Assembly (NCBI RefSeq): GCF_026626335.1
Contig: NZ_JAPNTZ010000002.1
Span: 620,001-684,000, forward strand
From: Paractinoplanes pyxinae
Lineage (GTDB): Bacteria > Actinomycetota > Actinomycetes > Mycobacteriales > Micromonosporaceae
Length of the DNA stretch: 64,000 nucleotides
Reading direction: 5' to 3'
Each line of letters starts with the position of its first letter. The first letter of the stretch is position 1. The notes under the pieces are model-generated. The model was not told the DNA's origin. It made no database searches and was given only the letters and a program-made list of their open reading frames with translations. Below, piece after piece: positions 54,649 through 63,978 of the stretch. The position numbers and the translations under genes are program-made.

Positions 54649-56162
54649 CGGAGCACCTCCACGTTGCCCGTGTCCATCTGCAGGTCGAGTTTCAGCGTGC
54701 CGCCACCGGCGCCGTCCGGCCCGAGGTCGGTCACGGTCCGGCCGTCGGCGTCCCGGTCGTTGAACTCCTGGTCGAAGAGCACGGCCCGGCCGTTGTCGAT
54801 CTGCACCGAGGTGGTGGTGTCGACGTTGGCCGGCACGAGCACCCGCACCTGGCCGACCTTCATGGTGACGGTGATCGCCTGGCTCTGCCCGGCGAAGTTG
54901 ACCTGCCGCAGGTCGAGCGTGGCGTTACCGGCCGTGAAGTCGTACCGGTCGGCCACCCCGGCCAGGGTGGCCGGCCGATAGGTGCTGTTGCCGACCTCGC
55001 TGCCCCAGCGCTCGGCGCCGGTCGAGATGAGCAGCCCGACCGAGGCGATCAGGCCCAGCGCGATCAGCCCGCGGGCCCGGCCGAGCCAGGCCCCCACGAT
55101 CAGGCCGGCGGCGATGGTGGCGACCGCGGCGGCGAAGTAGGCCGACACCGCGATGCTCGCGCCCGCCATGTCGATGGCGGCCATCACGCCGATCACCATG
55201 ATCAGGCCGAAGAAGGTGAGCCGGCCCAGCTTGGAGCGCTCACGCGGCGGCTTCGGCGGCTTGGGCGGCTTGACCTGCACCGGCGGCGCCGGCGGCCCGG
55301 GCGGATAGGTGACGGGCGTGGGCCGGGCGTACGGGCCGTGCGGCGCGAACGGCGGCCGGTACCCACCGGCGGGCGGCGCGTACGGCGGCGGCGGGACCGG
55401 CGGCACCACCGGCTCGGTCACCGGTTCGGCGGGCGATGCGGCCGGGGCCGCCGCCGGCGCGGTGGGCGGGACGGCGCCGAACTCGGCCGTCTTGTCGAAC
55501 GGGCCCGGCTCGAACGGCCCGGGCGGCGGCGGTGGTGGCGGGGCCGCGGGAAACGCCGACGGCTGCTGCTGGTTGTTGCCGCTGCGCTTGATGAGCAGGA
55601 TCGCGCCCAGGATGACCGCGCAGGCCAGCAGGCTGGCGCGCATGCCGTCCTGCACGATGAAGGCGAACGACAGCACGGCCGCGCCGCCGAGCAGCACCAC
55701 CGAGACCGGCGTCATGCCCGAGCGGCCCTTGCCCAGCAGCGACTCGATCGGCGAGGCGGTGTCGCCCTCGGCCGGCATGACCAGCCAGCCGATCAGGTAG
55801 AGCAGCACGCCGACCCCGCTGATCACACCGAGCACGGCGAACAGCACCCGCCACAGCACCGGGTCGGTGTTGGTGGCGCGGGCCAGGGCGCCGCAGACGC
55901 CGGCCAGGTAGCGGCCCTGGCGAGGGCGGACCAGCTTGTCCCGAGAGAAATTGTCCCGCGAGAAGGTCGGACCGTCGCCGGCCGCCGAGAACCACGGCGG
56001 CGGCTCGGAGGCGGGGCCGGGCTCGGTCGCTGGGCCGGGCTCCGTGCCCGGGCCGGGCTCCGTGCCGGGGCCGGGCTCGGTGGCCGGACCGGGTTCGGTG
56101 GCCGGCGGCACGTCCTGCGACGGACCGGCGGGACCCCGTGCGGCGGCAGCTTCGTCGTTCAT
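54645..56162 (-). CDS. PspC-domain membrane protein with LiaF-like C-terminus
   Basis: From the ATG at 56162 the product is 505 residues. An N-terminal tail has six-residue TEPGPA/G repeats coded by 18-bp units. The PspC domain follows (YLAGVCGALARATNTDPVLW, then two helices), then a Pro-rich cytoplasmic part, four more helices and a C-terminal beta region of about 110 residues (YDFTAGNATLDLRQVNF, GQVRVLVPANVDT, GGTLKLDLQMDTGNVEVLR) like the LiaF output domain. LiaF inhibits its cognate kinase in Firmicutes. It is divergent from a PspC histidine kinase, so the same logic is likely. Confidence 0.82.
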   Translation of the reverse strand: MNDEAAAARGPAGPSQDVPPATEPGPATEPGPGTEPGPGTEPGPATEPGPASEPPPWFSAAGDGPTFSRDNFSRDKLVRPRQGRYLAGVCGALARATNTDPVLWRVLFAVLGVISGVGVLLYLIGWLVMPAEGDTASPIESLLGKGRSGMTPVSVVLLGGAAVLSFAFIVQDGMRASLLACAVILGAILLIKRSGNNQQQPSAFPAAPPPPPPPGPFEPGPFDKTAEFGAVPPTAPAAAPAASPAEPVTEPVVPPVPPPPYAPPAGGYRPPFAPHGPYARPTPVTYPPGPPAPPVQVKPPKPPKPPRERSKLGRLTFFGLIMVIGVMAAIDMAGASIAVSAYFAAAVATIAAGLIVGAWLGRARGLIALGLIASVGLLISTGAERWGSEVGNSTYRPATLAGVADRYDFTAGNATLDLRQVNFAGQSQAITVTMKVGQVRVLVPANVDTTTSVQIDNGRAVLFDQEFNDRDADGRTVTDLGPDGAGGGTLKLDLQMDTGNVEVLR

Positions 56163-56208
56163 GCCATCGATCCTCACCCCGGGGGCACCCGATCCGCTTC
56201 CGGCTCCG

Positions 56209-56236
56209 ACCCTGAGGCCACCCTGAGATCCCAGGG
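56209..56236. promoter_or_regulatory. Direct repeats in the divergent PspC promoter region
   Basis: ACCCTGAG occurs at 56209-56216 and 56220-56227, exactly 11 bp apart, followed by the inverted CCAGGG (56231-56236). This is a candidate binding site for the response regulator coded at 57565. Confidence 0.35.
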
Positions 56237-56314
56237 CCGATACCTGGGGGAGTTCCCCGTGGCTCAAGCCGCCCGGACGTGTGACGATCGGAGGACACAA
56301 GCCGAGGAGGAGCC

Positions 56315-57568
56315 ATCACCGCCGCCACCCAGCCCACGCGCCGCCTTTACCGGCCGCGCGACCACCGCATCGTCGCGGGTGTCGCGTCCGGGCTGGCGCA
56401 GCACCTGGGCGTTCCCGTGCTGGTCGTGCGCATCGCGCTGGTGGTGCTGCTCGGCTTCAACGGCCTCGGCCTCCTTCTGTACGCGGCCTTCTGGGCCGTG
56501 CTGCCGCAGCAGGCCGTCACGGCCGACCCGCCCCAGCGCCGCGACCGGGCCATGCTGCTGCCGTTCGGCGCCATCGGCCTCGGCGTGGTGCTGCTGCAGG
56601 CCCTGGTCTTCGAGGACAGCGTGGCCGGCACGGTCGGCTGGCTCATCGCGGTCGTCGCCGTCGGCGCCGGCATCATCTGGCACCAGTCCGACCCCAGCCG
56701 GCGCACGCTGGGCGGCTCGATGCCGCAGCAGCCGTGGCTGGCCGCCGTGGTGGCCGAGAGCGACCGCCGTTTCTTCCTGTTCCGCTTCATCGGCGGCGGG
56801 GTGCTGGTCGCCACCGGCATCATCGGCGTCGTCGCGGTCTACGCCCCGGCCGGCAGCCTGTCCGCCGTCGTCAACGGTGTCATCTTCGCTCTGGTCGGCC
56901 TGCTCGGCGTCGGCGTGGTGGCCGCGCCGCTGCTGTGGCGCATGTTCAACCAGCTGCGCGCCGAGCGTGAGGGCCGCATCCGCGAGCAGGAAAGGGCCGA
57001 GCTGGCCGCCATGATCCACGATCAGGTGCTGCACACGCTGGCCCTGATCCAGCGCAACTCGGCCGACATCAAAGAGGTGCAACGGCTGGCCCGGGGTCAG
57101 GAGCGCAGCCTGCGCAACTGGCTCTACAAGCCGACCGCCTCGCCCACCGAGCGCTTCGCGGCCGCCCTCGAGCAGGCCGCGGCCGAGGTCGAGGACACGT
57201 ACGCGATCACGGTCGAGACAGTTGTGGTCGGCGACACCGAGTGCGACGACCGGGTCGCCGCCCTGGTCGCGGCGGCGCGTGAGGCCCTGGTCAACGCGGC
57301 CCGCCACTCCGGCGTACAGACGGTCTCGCTCTATGCCGAGGTCGAGGCGGAGGAGCTGAGCGTCTTCGTGCGCGACCGCGGCGCCGGGTTCGACCTGTCC
57401 GGTGTGCAAGAGTCGCGCCACGGCGTGCGAGGCTCCATCATCGGGCGTATGCAGCGCCACGGTGGCAAGGCCGAGATCCGCAGCGCCCCCGGCGACGGCA
57501 CCGAAGTCCGGCTGACCATGTCCGTCTCGCGGGAGAGCGTGGCGGCCGGGAAGGAGACAGCACGATGA
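56315..57568 (+). CDS. PspC-domain sensor histidine kinase (probable ATC start)
   Basis: The PspC domain (RRLYRPRDHRIVAGVASGLA, then VRIALVVLLGFNGLGLLLYAAF in part) begins only 10 codons after an ATC at 56315, which is preceded at normal distance by GAGGAGG. No ATG, GTG or TTG exists in frame before GTG 56417, which would cut the domain in half; a stop lies at 56282. From 56315 the protein is 417 residues: PspC, further helices, a HisKA_3-like dimerisation region with MIHDQVLHTLALIQ, and a HATPase domain (AAREALVNAARHSGV, DRGAGFDLSG). Its start codon may be unusual or a sequence error. It is translationally coupled to the regulator. Confidence 0.85.
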   Translation: MTAATQPTRRLYRPRDHRIVAGVASGLAQHLGVPVLVVRIALVVLLGFNGLGLLLYAAFWAVLPQQAVTADPPQRRDRAMLLPFGAIGLGVVLLQALVFEDSVAGTVGWLIAVVAVGAGIIWHQSDPSRRTLGGSMPQQPWLAAVVAESDRRFFLFRFIGGGVLVATGIIGVVAVYAPAGSLSAVVNGVIFALVGLLGVGVVAAPLLWRMFNQLRAEREGRIREQERAELAAMIHDQVLHTLALIQRNSADIKEVQRLARGQERSLRNWLYKPTASPTERFAAALEQAAAEVEDTYAITVETVVVGDTECDDRVAALVAAAREALVNAARHSGVQTVSLYAEVEAEELSVFVRDRGAGFDLSGVQESRHGVRGSIIGRMQRHGGKAEIRSAPGDGTEVRLTMSVSRESVAAGKETAR

Positions 57569-58233
57569 CCGAGCCCCAGGAGTCCCCGGCCGACCGGCGG
57601 CTCACCGTCTTCCTGGTCGACGACCACGCCATGTTCCGGGCCGGCGTCCGCGCCGAACTGGGCGCCCACGTCGAGGTGGTCGGCGAGGCGAGCTCGGTGG
57701 CCGAGGCGGTCAGCCGCATCGCCGCCATCGAGCCCGACGTGGTGCTGCTCGACGTGCACATGCCCGACGGCGGCGGCCGGGCCGTGCTCGACGCGATGCG
57801 GCGCACGCATCCCCACGTACGCTTCCTGGCTTTGTCCGTCTCGGATGCCGCCGAGGACGTGATCGGCCTGATCCGGGCCGGCGCCCGGGGATACGTCACC
57901 AAGACCATCTCGCCCGACGAGCTGGCCGCGGCGATCCGCCGGGTGGCCGACGGCGACGCGGTGTTCAGCCCCCGCCTGGCCGGGTTCGTGCTCGACGCGT
58001 TCGCCTCCCGGCCCGACGTGCCGGTGGCCGACCCCGAGCTCGACCAGCTCACCAACCGCGAGCGTGAGGTCCTGCGCCTGCTCGCGCGGGGTTACGCGTA
58101 CAAGGAAATCGCCAAGGAGCTGTTCATCTCGATCAAGACAGTCGAGACGCATGTCTCGAACGTCCTGAGGAAGCTCCAAATGAGCAACCGTTACGAATTG
58201 TCACGATGGGCGGCTGATCGTCGCCTGGTCTGA
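57565..58233 (+). CDS. NarL/LuxR-family response regulator
   Basis: A 222-residue regulator. The receiver has the acidic pair in FLVDDHAMF, the phospho-acceptor Asp in VVLLDVHMPDGGG and the conserved Lys in YVTKTISPDEL; the DNA-binding domain is LTNREREVLRLLARGYAYKE with the recognition helix KTVETHVSNVLRKL. The ATG overlaps the kinase stop (ATGA), so they are a cognate pair. It probably controls the divergent PspC/LiaF-like gene. Confidence 0.93.
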   Translation: MTEPQESPADRRLTVFLVDDHAMFRAGVRAELGAHVEVVGEASSVAEAVSRIAAIEPDVVLLDVHMPDGGGRAVLDAMRRTHPHVRFLALSVSDAAEDVIGLIRAGARGYVTKTISPDELAAAIRRVADGDAVFSPRLAGFVLDAFASRPDVPVADPELDQLTNREREVLRLLARGYAYKEIAKELFISIKTVETHVSNVLRKLQMSNRYELSRWAADRRLV

Positions 58234-58416
58234 CGGTCGGTTGCGGATCGTGCACCGAACGGCATCGCCGCAGCTCAGGGGCCTGCTTCACGGAGTGATC
58301 GAAGGGTCTGACTAGTATCGGCTTGATAACGGGGCCTTGGCATACGTTGGCTCTGTGTCACAGTTGCTGCGTCTCACACGACCCCCGTGAGCGCCCCTGA
58401 AGGAGGCACCCCCCAC

Positions 58417-60051
58417 ATGCCTGGGAAAAGCCCGTGGAAGGTGGTGGCCTCCCTGGCCGCCATCGCCTTAGTGGCGGCCGGCTGCAGCGGTAGCACGTCG
58501 GATGACACCGAAGTTCTGCCCAACAGCATCAGCATCGGCATCGGCGAGCCCTCGAGCCTCGTCCCGCAGAACTCGGTCGAGTCGAACGCCTCGCAGGTGC
58601 TGGCGTCGCTCTTCTACCCGCTCGTGCGGTTCGACCCGAAGAACAAGCCGTACCCCGTGGCCGCCCAGTCGATCACCCACGACAAGGCCAACCGGGTCTG
58701 GACCGTCAAGCTCAAGCCGGGCTTCACCTTCAGCAACGGCGAACCGGTCACCGCCGACAACTACATCGACGCCTGGAACTTCGGCGCCTACGGCCCGAAC
58801 GGCCAGCTCGCGTCGTACTTCTTCAGCCGCATCGACGGCTTCGCCGACCTGCAGTCGAAGGATCCCGACGACGGCGGTCCCGAGAAGGCGCCCGAGCCCA
58901 AGGCGACCAAGCTGAGCGGGCTCAAGAAGGTCAACAACCTGACCTTCACCGTGACGTTGTCGGAGAACTTCGCCGGCTGGGAATCGGTCATGGGCTACGA
59001 CGCCTTCTATCCGCTGCCCAAGGCGGCCTTCGCCAGCGAGGGCGTGCTGAAGAAAGAGTACGGAGAGGCGCCGATCGGCAACGGCCCCTTCAAGATGAAG
59101 GGCACGTGGACCCACGACGAGAAGATCGTGGTCGAGCAGGTGCCCGACTTCAAGGGCACGGTTCCCAAGATCGGCGGCATCACCTGGAAGATCTATCAGG
59201 AGCTGGGCGCGCAGTACGCCGACCTGATGGCGGGCAACCTCGACGTCGAGACGAAGATCCCGATCGAGAGCCTGGGCTCCGCCTCGGGTGACCTCGGCGC
59301 CCGCCTCGGCAAGAGCCCGAGCTCCTCGTTCTCGTTCATGGGCTTCCCCCTGTACGAGGACAAATGGAAGAACCCGCAGGTGCGGCGCGCGCTGTCCATG
59401 GCGATCAACCGGGAAGAGATGACCGACCAGGTCTTCCTGGGCTCCGAGACGCCGGCCAAGTCGTTCGTGTCGCCGGTGGTGTCGGGCGCCCGCCCCAACA
59501 GCTGCGGCGAGGCGTGCGACTACAACCCGACCAAGGCCCGCCAGCTCTACACGGCCAACAACGGCCCCAAGGACATCAAGATCGGCTACAACGCGGACGG
59601 CGGCCACAAGGCCTGGATCGACGCGATGTGCAACCAGATCAAGGGCTCCCTCGGCGTCAACTGCACCGGCGCCCCGCAGCCGAAGCTGGGCACGCTGGTC
59701 GACAAGGCGCGGGCCAAGGAGGACGTCGGCCTGATCCGGCTCGGCTGGGCGATGGACTACCCGCTCATGGAGAGCTACCTCGGCCCGCTGTACACCAGCG
59801 ACGGCTCGTCGAACTACTACGGCTACAAGAACAGCACGTTCGACAGCCTCGTCCGGCAGGGCTCGGCCGCCCCCACCACCACCCAGGCCGAGAAGCTGTG
59901 GCGTGAGGCGGAGGACCTGCTGGTCCGGGACATGCCGGTGCTGCCGCTGCGGTTCGGCCAGAACGTGTTCGGCTACTCCGATCGCGTCACCGACGTGACG
60001 ATGGATCTCTACCAGAAGGTCGACATCTACTCGATCGACTTCGCCGACTGA
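58417..60051 (+). CDS. Peptide ABC transporter substrate-binding lipoprotein (family 5)
   Basis: A 544-residue SBP_bac_5 protein. The ATG at 58417 follows GAAGGAGG; a GTG at 58387 is further upstream. The signal peptide ends in the lipobox VAAGC (Cys23). Family text includes ISIGIGEPSSLVPQNSVE, WTVKLKPGFTFSNGEPVTA, PIGNGPFKMKG, VRRALSMAINREEMTD and the C-terminal VLPLRFGQNVFGY. It heads an operon with two permeases and two ATPases, the DppABCDF/Opp plan. The exact peptide is unknown. Confidence 0.93.
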   Translation: MPGKSPWKVVASLAAIALVAAGCSGSTSDDTEVLPNSISIGIGEPSSLVPQNSVESNASQVLASLFYPLVRFDPKNKPYPVAAQSITHDKANRVWTVKLKPGFTFSNGEPVTADNYIDAWNFGAYGPNGQLASYFFSRIDGFADLQSKDPDDGGPEKAPEPKATKLSGLKKVNNLTFTVTLSENFAGWESVMGYDAFYPLPKAAFASEGVLKKEYGEAPIGNGPFKMKGTWTHDEKIVVEQVPDFKGTVPKIGGITWKIYQELGAQYADLMAGNLDVETKIPIESLGSASGDLGARLGKSPSSSFSFMGFPLYEDKWKNPQVRRALSMAINREEMTDQVFLGSETPAKSFVSPVVSGARPNSCGEACDYNPTKARQLYTANNGPKDIKIGYNADGGHKAWIDAMCNQIKGSLGVNCTGAPQPKLGTLVDKARAKEDVGLIRLGWAMDYPLMESYLGPLYTSDGSSNYYGYKNSTFDSLVRQGSAAPTTTQAEKLWREAEDLLVRDMPVLPLRFGQNVFGYSDRVTDVTMDLYQKVDIYSIDFAD

Positions 60052-60068
60052 GTGACCGTTCGAACGGT

Positions 60069-60105
60069 GGTGGCGCCACGGTTGAGGTGAAACCGTGGCG
60101 CCACC
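60069..60105 (+). terminator. Intercistronic hairpin after the peptide-binding gene
   Basis: GGTGGCGCCACGGTT (60069-60083) and AACCGTGGCGCCACC (60091-60105) form a perfect 15-bp stem with a 7-base loop and no T run. It probably makes more binding protein than permease. Confidence 0.75.
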
Positions 60106-60144
60106 GCTGTCTGCCCGTCCCCTCCGCGCCCAAAAGGCTTCTCC

Positions 60145-61071
60145 ATGTTCCGCTACATCGTGCGGCGCCTGCTTCAGATGGTTCTCACCTTCTTCGGGGC
60201 CACCTTCGTCGTCTACGCGCTGATGTTCGCCAACATCGACGACCCGTTCCAGGCCCTCGTCGGTGACCGCCCGCTCACCGACACTCAGCGCGCCGCCCTG
60301 AACGCGCAGTACCACCTGGACGACGGCTTCCTCACGCAGTATTGGCACTACGTGACCGGCCTGCTCACCGGCGACTTCGGGCGGTCGCTGACCGGCCGCT
60401 CGATCGGCGAGATGCTGGCCCAGGCGTGGCCGGTCACCATCCGGCTGGCCCTGCTGGCAATCGTCATCGCCTCTGTCATCGCGGTCGGAGCCGGTGTGCT
60501 CGCCGGCCTGCGCCGGGGCGGGGCGTTCGACACCGTCACCCTGGTGCTGACGCTGATCGTGCTGGCCATGCCGATCGTGGTGCTGGCGCCGCTGGCCCAG
60601 CTGGTGTTCGGCATCCAGCTCGGCTGGTTCCCGCCCACGGCCACCCGCGACGCGAACCTCTACCAGCTGCTGCTGCCGGCCCTGGTGCTGGGCACCCTCG
60701 TGGTCGCCACCGAGTTGCGGGTGACCCGGGCGTCGGTGGCCGAGAACCTTCGGGCCGACTACGTCCGTACGGCCCGGGCCAAGGGCCTCGCCCCGAAGCG
60801 CGTGGTCGGCGTGCACGTGCTGCGCAACTCGCTGATCCCGGTGATCACCCTCATCGGCGTCGACATCGGCGTGCTCATGTCCGGCGCGGTCGTGACCGAA
60901 GGCGTCTTCAACATCCCGGGCGTGGGCTTCAACCTGCTGCGCGGCATCCGCACCGAGGACGGCCCACTGGTGGTCGGCTTCGTCAGCGTGCTCGTCATCG
61001 TCTTCCTGGTCATCAACCTGATCGTCGACCTGCTCTACGCCGCCCTCGACCCCCGGATCCGCTATGAGTGA
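60145..61071 (+). CDS. Peptide ABC transporter permease, DppB/OppB type
   Basis: A 308-residue permease with six helices. The first, FRYIVRRLLQMVLTFFGATF, is the OppB signature, followed by GDFGRSLTGRSI and the ATPase-contact EAA loop YVRTARAKGLAPKRVVGVHV with the RTARAKG core. The GFNLLRGIRTEDGPLVVGF end is usual. The gene follows the binding-protein hairpin and its end overlaps the next permease gene by 8 bases. Confidence 0.93.
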   Translation: MFRYIVRRLLQMVLTFFGATFVVYALMFANIDDPFQALVGDRPLTDTQRAALNAQYHLDDGFLTQYWHYVTGLLTGDFGRSLTGRSIGEMLAQAWPVTIRLALLAIVIASVIAVGAGVLAGLRRGGAFDTVTLVLTLIVLAMPIVVLAPLAQLVFGIQLGWFPPTATRDANLYQLLLPALVLGTLVVATELRVTRASVAENLRADYVRTARAKGLAPKRVVGVHVLRNSLIPVITLIGVDIGVLMSGAVVTEGVFNIPGVGFNLLRGIRTEDGPLVVGFVSVLVIVFLVINLIVDLLYAALDPRIRYE

Positions 61072-61966
61072 CCCCAACGCCGTCGCCGTCGCCGAGGCGC
61101 CGTCGACCGCACCGCGGAGCCTGGCCGGCGACGCGTGGCTCGACCTGCGTACGCGGAAGATCTTCTGGATCGCGGCGGTGCTGGTCGTGGTCGTGCTGCT
61201 GATGGCCGTCTGGCCCTCGCTCTTCACCTCGGCCGACCCGCGCGACTGCCTGCTCGCCCGCAAGAACGCCGGAGCCGGCGGCGGCGCGCTCTTCGGCTAC
61301 GACTTCCAGGGCTGCGACGTCTACGCCAAGACCGTGTACGGGGCCCGCGACTCGATCCTCGTCGGTGTCACGGCCACGCTCATCGCCGGCGTGATCGGCC
61401 TGGTCGTGGGGCTGGTGGCCGGCTATTTCGGCCGCTGGGTGGACGCGCTGCTGTCCCGCTTCGTCGACATCGTGCTGGCCGTCCCGTTCATCCTGGCCGC
61501 GATCGTGCTGGCCCGGCGGCTGTCGTCGAACCCCGAGAGCAACGGCATCGTGGCCGTGATCGTGACGCTCGGCGTGCTCGGCTGGACCACCGCGGCCCGG
61601 GTCATGCGCTCGGCGGTCATCTCGGCCAAGAACCAGGACTACGTGGCGGCGGCCCGGATGCTCGGGGCGAGCCCGGCCCGGCTGATGCTGCGGCACATCC
61701 TGCCCAACGCGATCAGCCCGTTCATCGTGGTGCTGACGGTGCTGCTCGGCATCAACATCGCGGGCGAGGCCACACTGTCCTATCTGGGCGTCGGGCTCAA
61801 GGGCGACGCGATCAGCTGGGGCCTGGCCATCGCGGACGCCGGCCCGTACGCGCGAACCGCGGCCGCCCCGCTCGTCTGGCCGTCGGTGTTCCTGGCGGCC
61901 ACCGTGCTCGCCTTCATCATGCTCGGCGACGCGATCCGCGACGCCTTCGACCCGAAACTGCGGTGA
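61064..61966 (+). CDS. Peptide ABC transporter permease, DppC/OppC type
   Basis: The 300-residue partner permease. An N-terminal segment (WLDLRTRKIFWIAAVLVVVV) with the OppC_N domain, then the longer membrane domain with AARMLGASPARLMLRHILPN, the EAA loop, and ILPNAISPFIVVLTVLLG. The long extracytoplasmic loop with Cys-bearing text (FTSADPRDCLLAR) is typical. Its ATG lies inside the previous gene. Confidence 0.93.
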   Translation: MSDPNAVAVAEAPSTAPRSLAGDAWLDLRTRKIFWIAAVLVVVVLLMAVWPSLFTSADPRDCLLARKNAGAGGGALFGYDFQGCDVYAKTVYGARDSILVGVTATLIAGVIGLVVGLVAGYFGRWVDALLSRFVDIVLAVPFILAAIVLARRLSSNPESNGIVAVIVTLGVLGWTTAARVMRSAVISAKNQDYVAAARMLGASPARLMLRHILPNAISPFIVVLTVLLGINIAGEATLSYLGVGLKGDAISWGLAIADAGPYARTAAAPLVWPSVFLAATVLAFIMLGDAIRDAFDPKLR

Positions 61967-61973
61967 GGCGCCG

Positions 61974-63002
61974 ATGACCGACATCACGGCTCAAGTGGAC
62001 GTGCTGCCCGGCCTGGACCCGCGGGCGCCGTTGCTGCACGTGGAAGACCTGAACGTCGAGTTCCGCACCCGCGACGGCGTCGCCCGCGCGGTGAACGGCG
62101 TCAACCTGTGGCTCAACCCGGGCGAGACGCTGGCCGTGCTGGGCGAGAGCGGCTGCGGCAAGTCGGTGACCGCGCAGGCGATCATGGGCATCCTCGACAC
62201 CCCGCCCGCCCACGTCACCGGCGGCCGGGTGCTCTACCGCGGCGTCGACCTGCTGCAGCTGCCCGAGAGCGAGCGCCGCAAGGTGCGGGCCAACCGCATC
62301 GCGATGATCTTCCAGGACGCGCTGAGCGCGCTGAACCCCGTCTACACCGTCGGTTTCCAGCTGGGCGAACTCTTCCGCGTGCACCGCGGCACCTCCCGCC
62401 GCGAGGCCAAGCGCCGCGCGGCCGAACTGCTCGACCAGGTTCGCATTCCCGACGCGCGACGCCGGGTCGACGACTACCCGCACGAGTTCTCCGGCGGCAT
62501 GCGGCAACGCGTCATGATCGCCATGGCGCTCGCCCTCGACCCCGAGGTGCTGATCGCCGACGAGCCCACCACCGCCCTCGACGTCACCGTGCAGGCCCAG
62601 ATCATGAACCTGCTGGCCGAGCTGCAACGCGAGCGGAACATGGGCCTGATGCTGATCACCCACGACATGGGCGTGGTGGCCGACGTGGCCGATCGGATCG
62701 CGGTCATGTACGCCGGAAAGGTGGTCGAGGAAGCGCCGGTGTACGACATCTACGCCCACCCGGCTCACGCGTACACCAAGGCGCTGCTCGAATCGATCCC
62801 GCGCCTCGACCTCAAGGGGCGGCCGCTCAACGTGATCCGCGGTCTGCCGCCGGCCCTCACCGACATCCCGTCCGGCTGCGCGTTCCACCCCCGATGCGCG
62901 TACGCCCGGGAGATCTGCCGCCTCGAGCCGCCGCCCGCCTACCAGATCGCGCCGCAGCGGGTCACCAGCTGCCACTTCGTCCGGGAGGTTCTGGGTGTCT
63001 GA
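61974..63002 (+). CDS. Peptide ABC transporter ATP-binding protein, DppD/OppD type
   Basis: A 342-residue ATPase: Walker [13 protein letters not shown], signature [12 protein letters not shown], Walker [16 protein letters not shown]-loop [11 protein letters not shown]. The C-terminal oligopeptide domain includes [20 protein letters not shown] with the Cys residues that in some members bind an iron-sulfur cluster. It pairs with the next ATPase, whose start overlaps its end by 8 bases. Confidence 0.94.
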   Translation: MTDITAQVDVLPGLDPRAPLLHVEDLNVEFRTRDGVARAVNGVNLWLNPGETLAVLGESGCGKSVTAQAIMGILDTPPAHVTGGRVLYRGVDLLQLPESERRKVRANRIAMIFQDALSALNPVYTVGFQLGELFRVHRGTSRREAKRRAAELLDQVRIPDARRRVDDYPHEFSGGMRQRVMIAMALALDPEVLIADEPTTALDVTVQAQIMNLLAELQRERNMGLMLITHDMGVVADVADRIAVMYAGKVVEEAPVYDIYAHPAHAYTKALLESIPRLDLKGRPLNVIRGLPPALTDIPSGCAFHPRCAYAREICRLEPPPAYQIAPQRVTSCHFVREVLGV

Positions 63003-63978
63003 CGTCGTCCTCGAGACCCGGGGCCTGACCAAGCACTTCAAGATCCGCAAGGGTGCGGTGCGCGCGGTCGACGGGGTGGACATCCAACTCCGCCGGGGCG
63101 AGACGCTGGGCGTCGTGGGCGAGTCCGGCTGCGGCAAGACGACGCTGGCCAAGCTGCTGGTCGGCCTCGAGAAGCCGACGGCCGGCGAGATCCGCGTCCG
63201 CGGTGAGGACATGGTCCGGCTCGGCGGGCCGGCCCTGCGCCGGGCGCGCCGCAACATCCAGATGGTGCTGCAGGACCCGTACACGTCGCTCAACCCCCGC
63301 ATGACGGTGGGCGACATCATCGGCGAGCCGTACGACATCCACCCCGACGCCGTCCCTCGCACCGGCAAGGCGCGCGCGGTGCAGGAACTGCTGGACATCG
63401 TCGGCCTCAACCCCGACCACATCAACCGCTATCCCCACCAGTTCTCCGGCGGCCAGCGCCAGCGCATCGGCATAGCGAGGGCGCTGGCCCTGCGCCCCGA
63501 GATCATCGTCTGCGACGAGCCGGTGTCCGCTTTGGACGTGTCCATCCAGGCCCAGGTGATCAATTTGCTGGAGGGCCTGCAAAGAGAATTAGGTCTGGCG
63601 TACGTCTTCATCGCGCACGACTTGTCGGTGGTCCGCCACATCTCCGACCGCGTAGCCGTCATGTACCTCGGCAAAATCGTGGAAACCGGCAACCACGCCG
63701 CCATCTACGAACAGCCGACCCACCCCTACACGCAGGCGCTGCTCTCGGCCGTCCCGGTACCCGACCCCCGCCTGCGCGGCCGCCGCGACCACATCACCCT
63801 CGAGGGCGACGTCCCTTCCCCCGCCGACCCACCCTCAGGCTGCCGCTTCCGCACCCGCTGCTGGAAGGCCCAACCCGCCTGCGCCGACCACGAGCCATTG
63901 CTGGAGATCCGCCAACGAAGCCCCCACCCCAGCGCCTGCCACTACGCCGAAGTCCGAGACGTGATGCGCCGCTTCTGA
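62995..63978 (+). CDS. Peptide ABC transporter ATP-binding protein, DppF/OppF type
   Basis: A 327-residue ATPase: Walker A GESGCGKTTLAKLL, signature FSGGQRQRIGIARAL, Walker B IIVCDEPVSALDVS, H-loop FIAHDLSVVRHI. The C-terminal Cys-rich peptide-transporter domain (PSGCRFRTRCWKAQPACADH) is conserved. The GTG start overlaps the OppD-type gene. It completes the five-gene importer; the window ends 22 bases after it. Confidence 0.94.
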   Translation: MSDVVLETRGLTKHFKIRKGAVRAVDGVDIQLRRGETLGVVGESGCGKTTLAKLLVGLEKPTAGEIRVRGEDMVRLGGPALRRARRNIQMVLQDPYTSLNPRMTVGDIIGEPYDIHPDAVPRTGKARAVQELLDIVGLNPDHINRYPHQFSGGQRQRIGIARALALRPEIIVCDEPVSALDVSIQAQVINLLEGLQRELGLAYVFIAHDLSVVRHISDRVAVMYLGKIVETGNHAAIYEQPTHPYTQALLSAVPVPDPRLRGRRDHITLEGDVPSPADPPSGCRFRTRCWKAQPACADHEPLLEIRQRSPHPSACHYAEVRDVMRRF

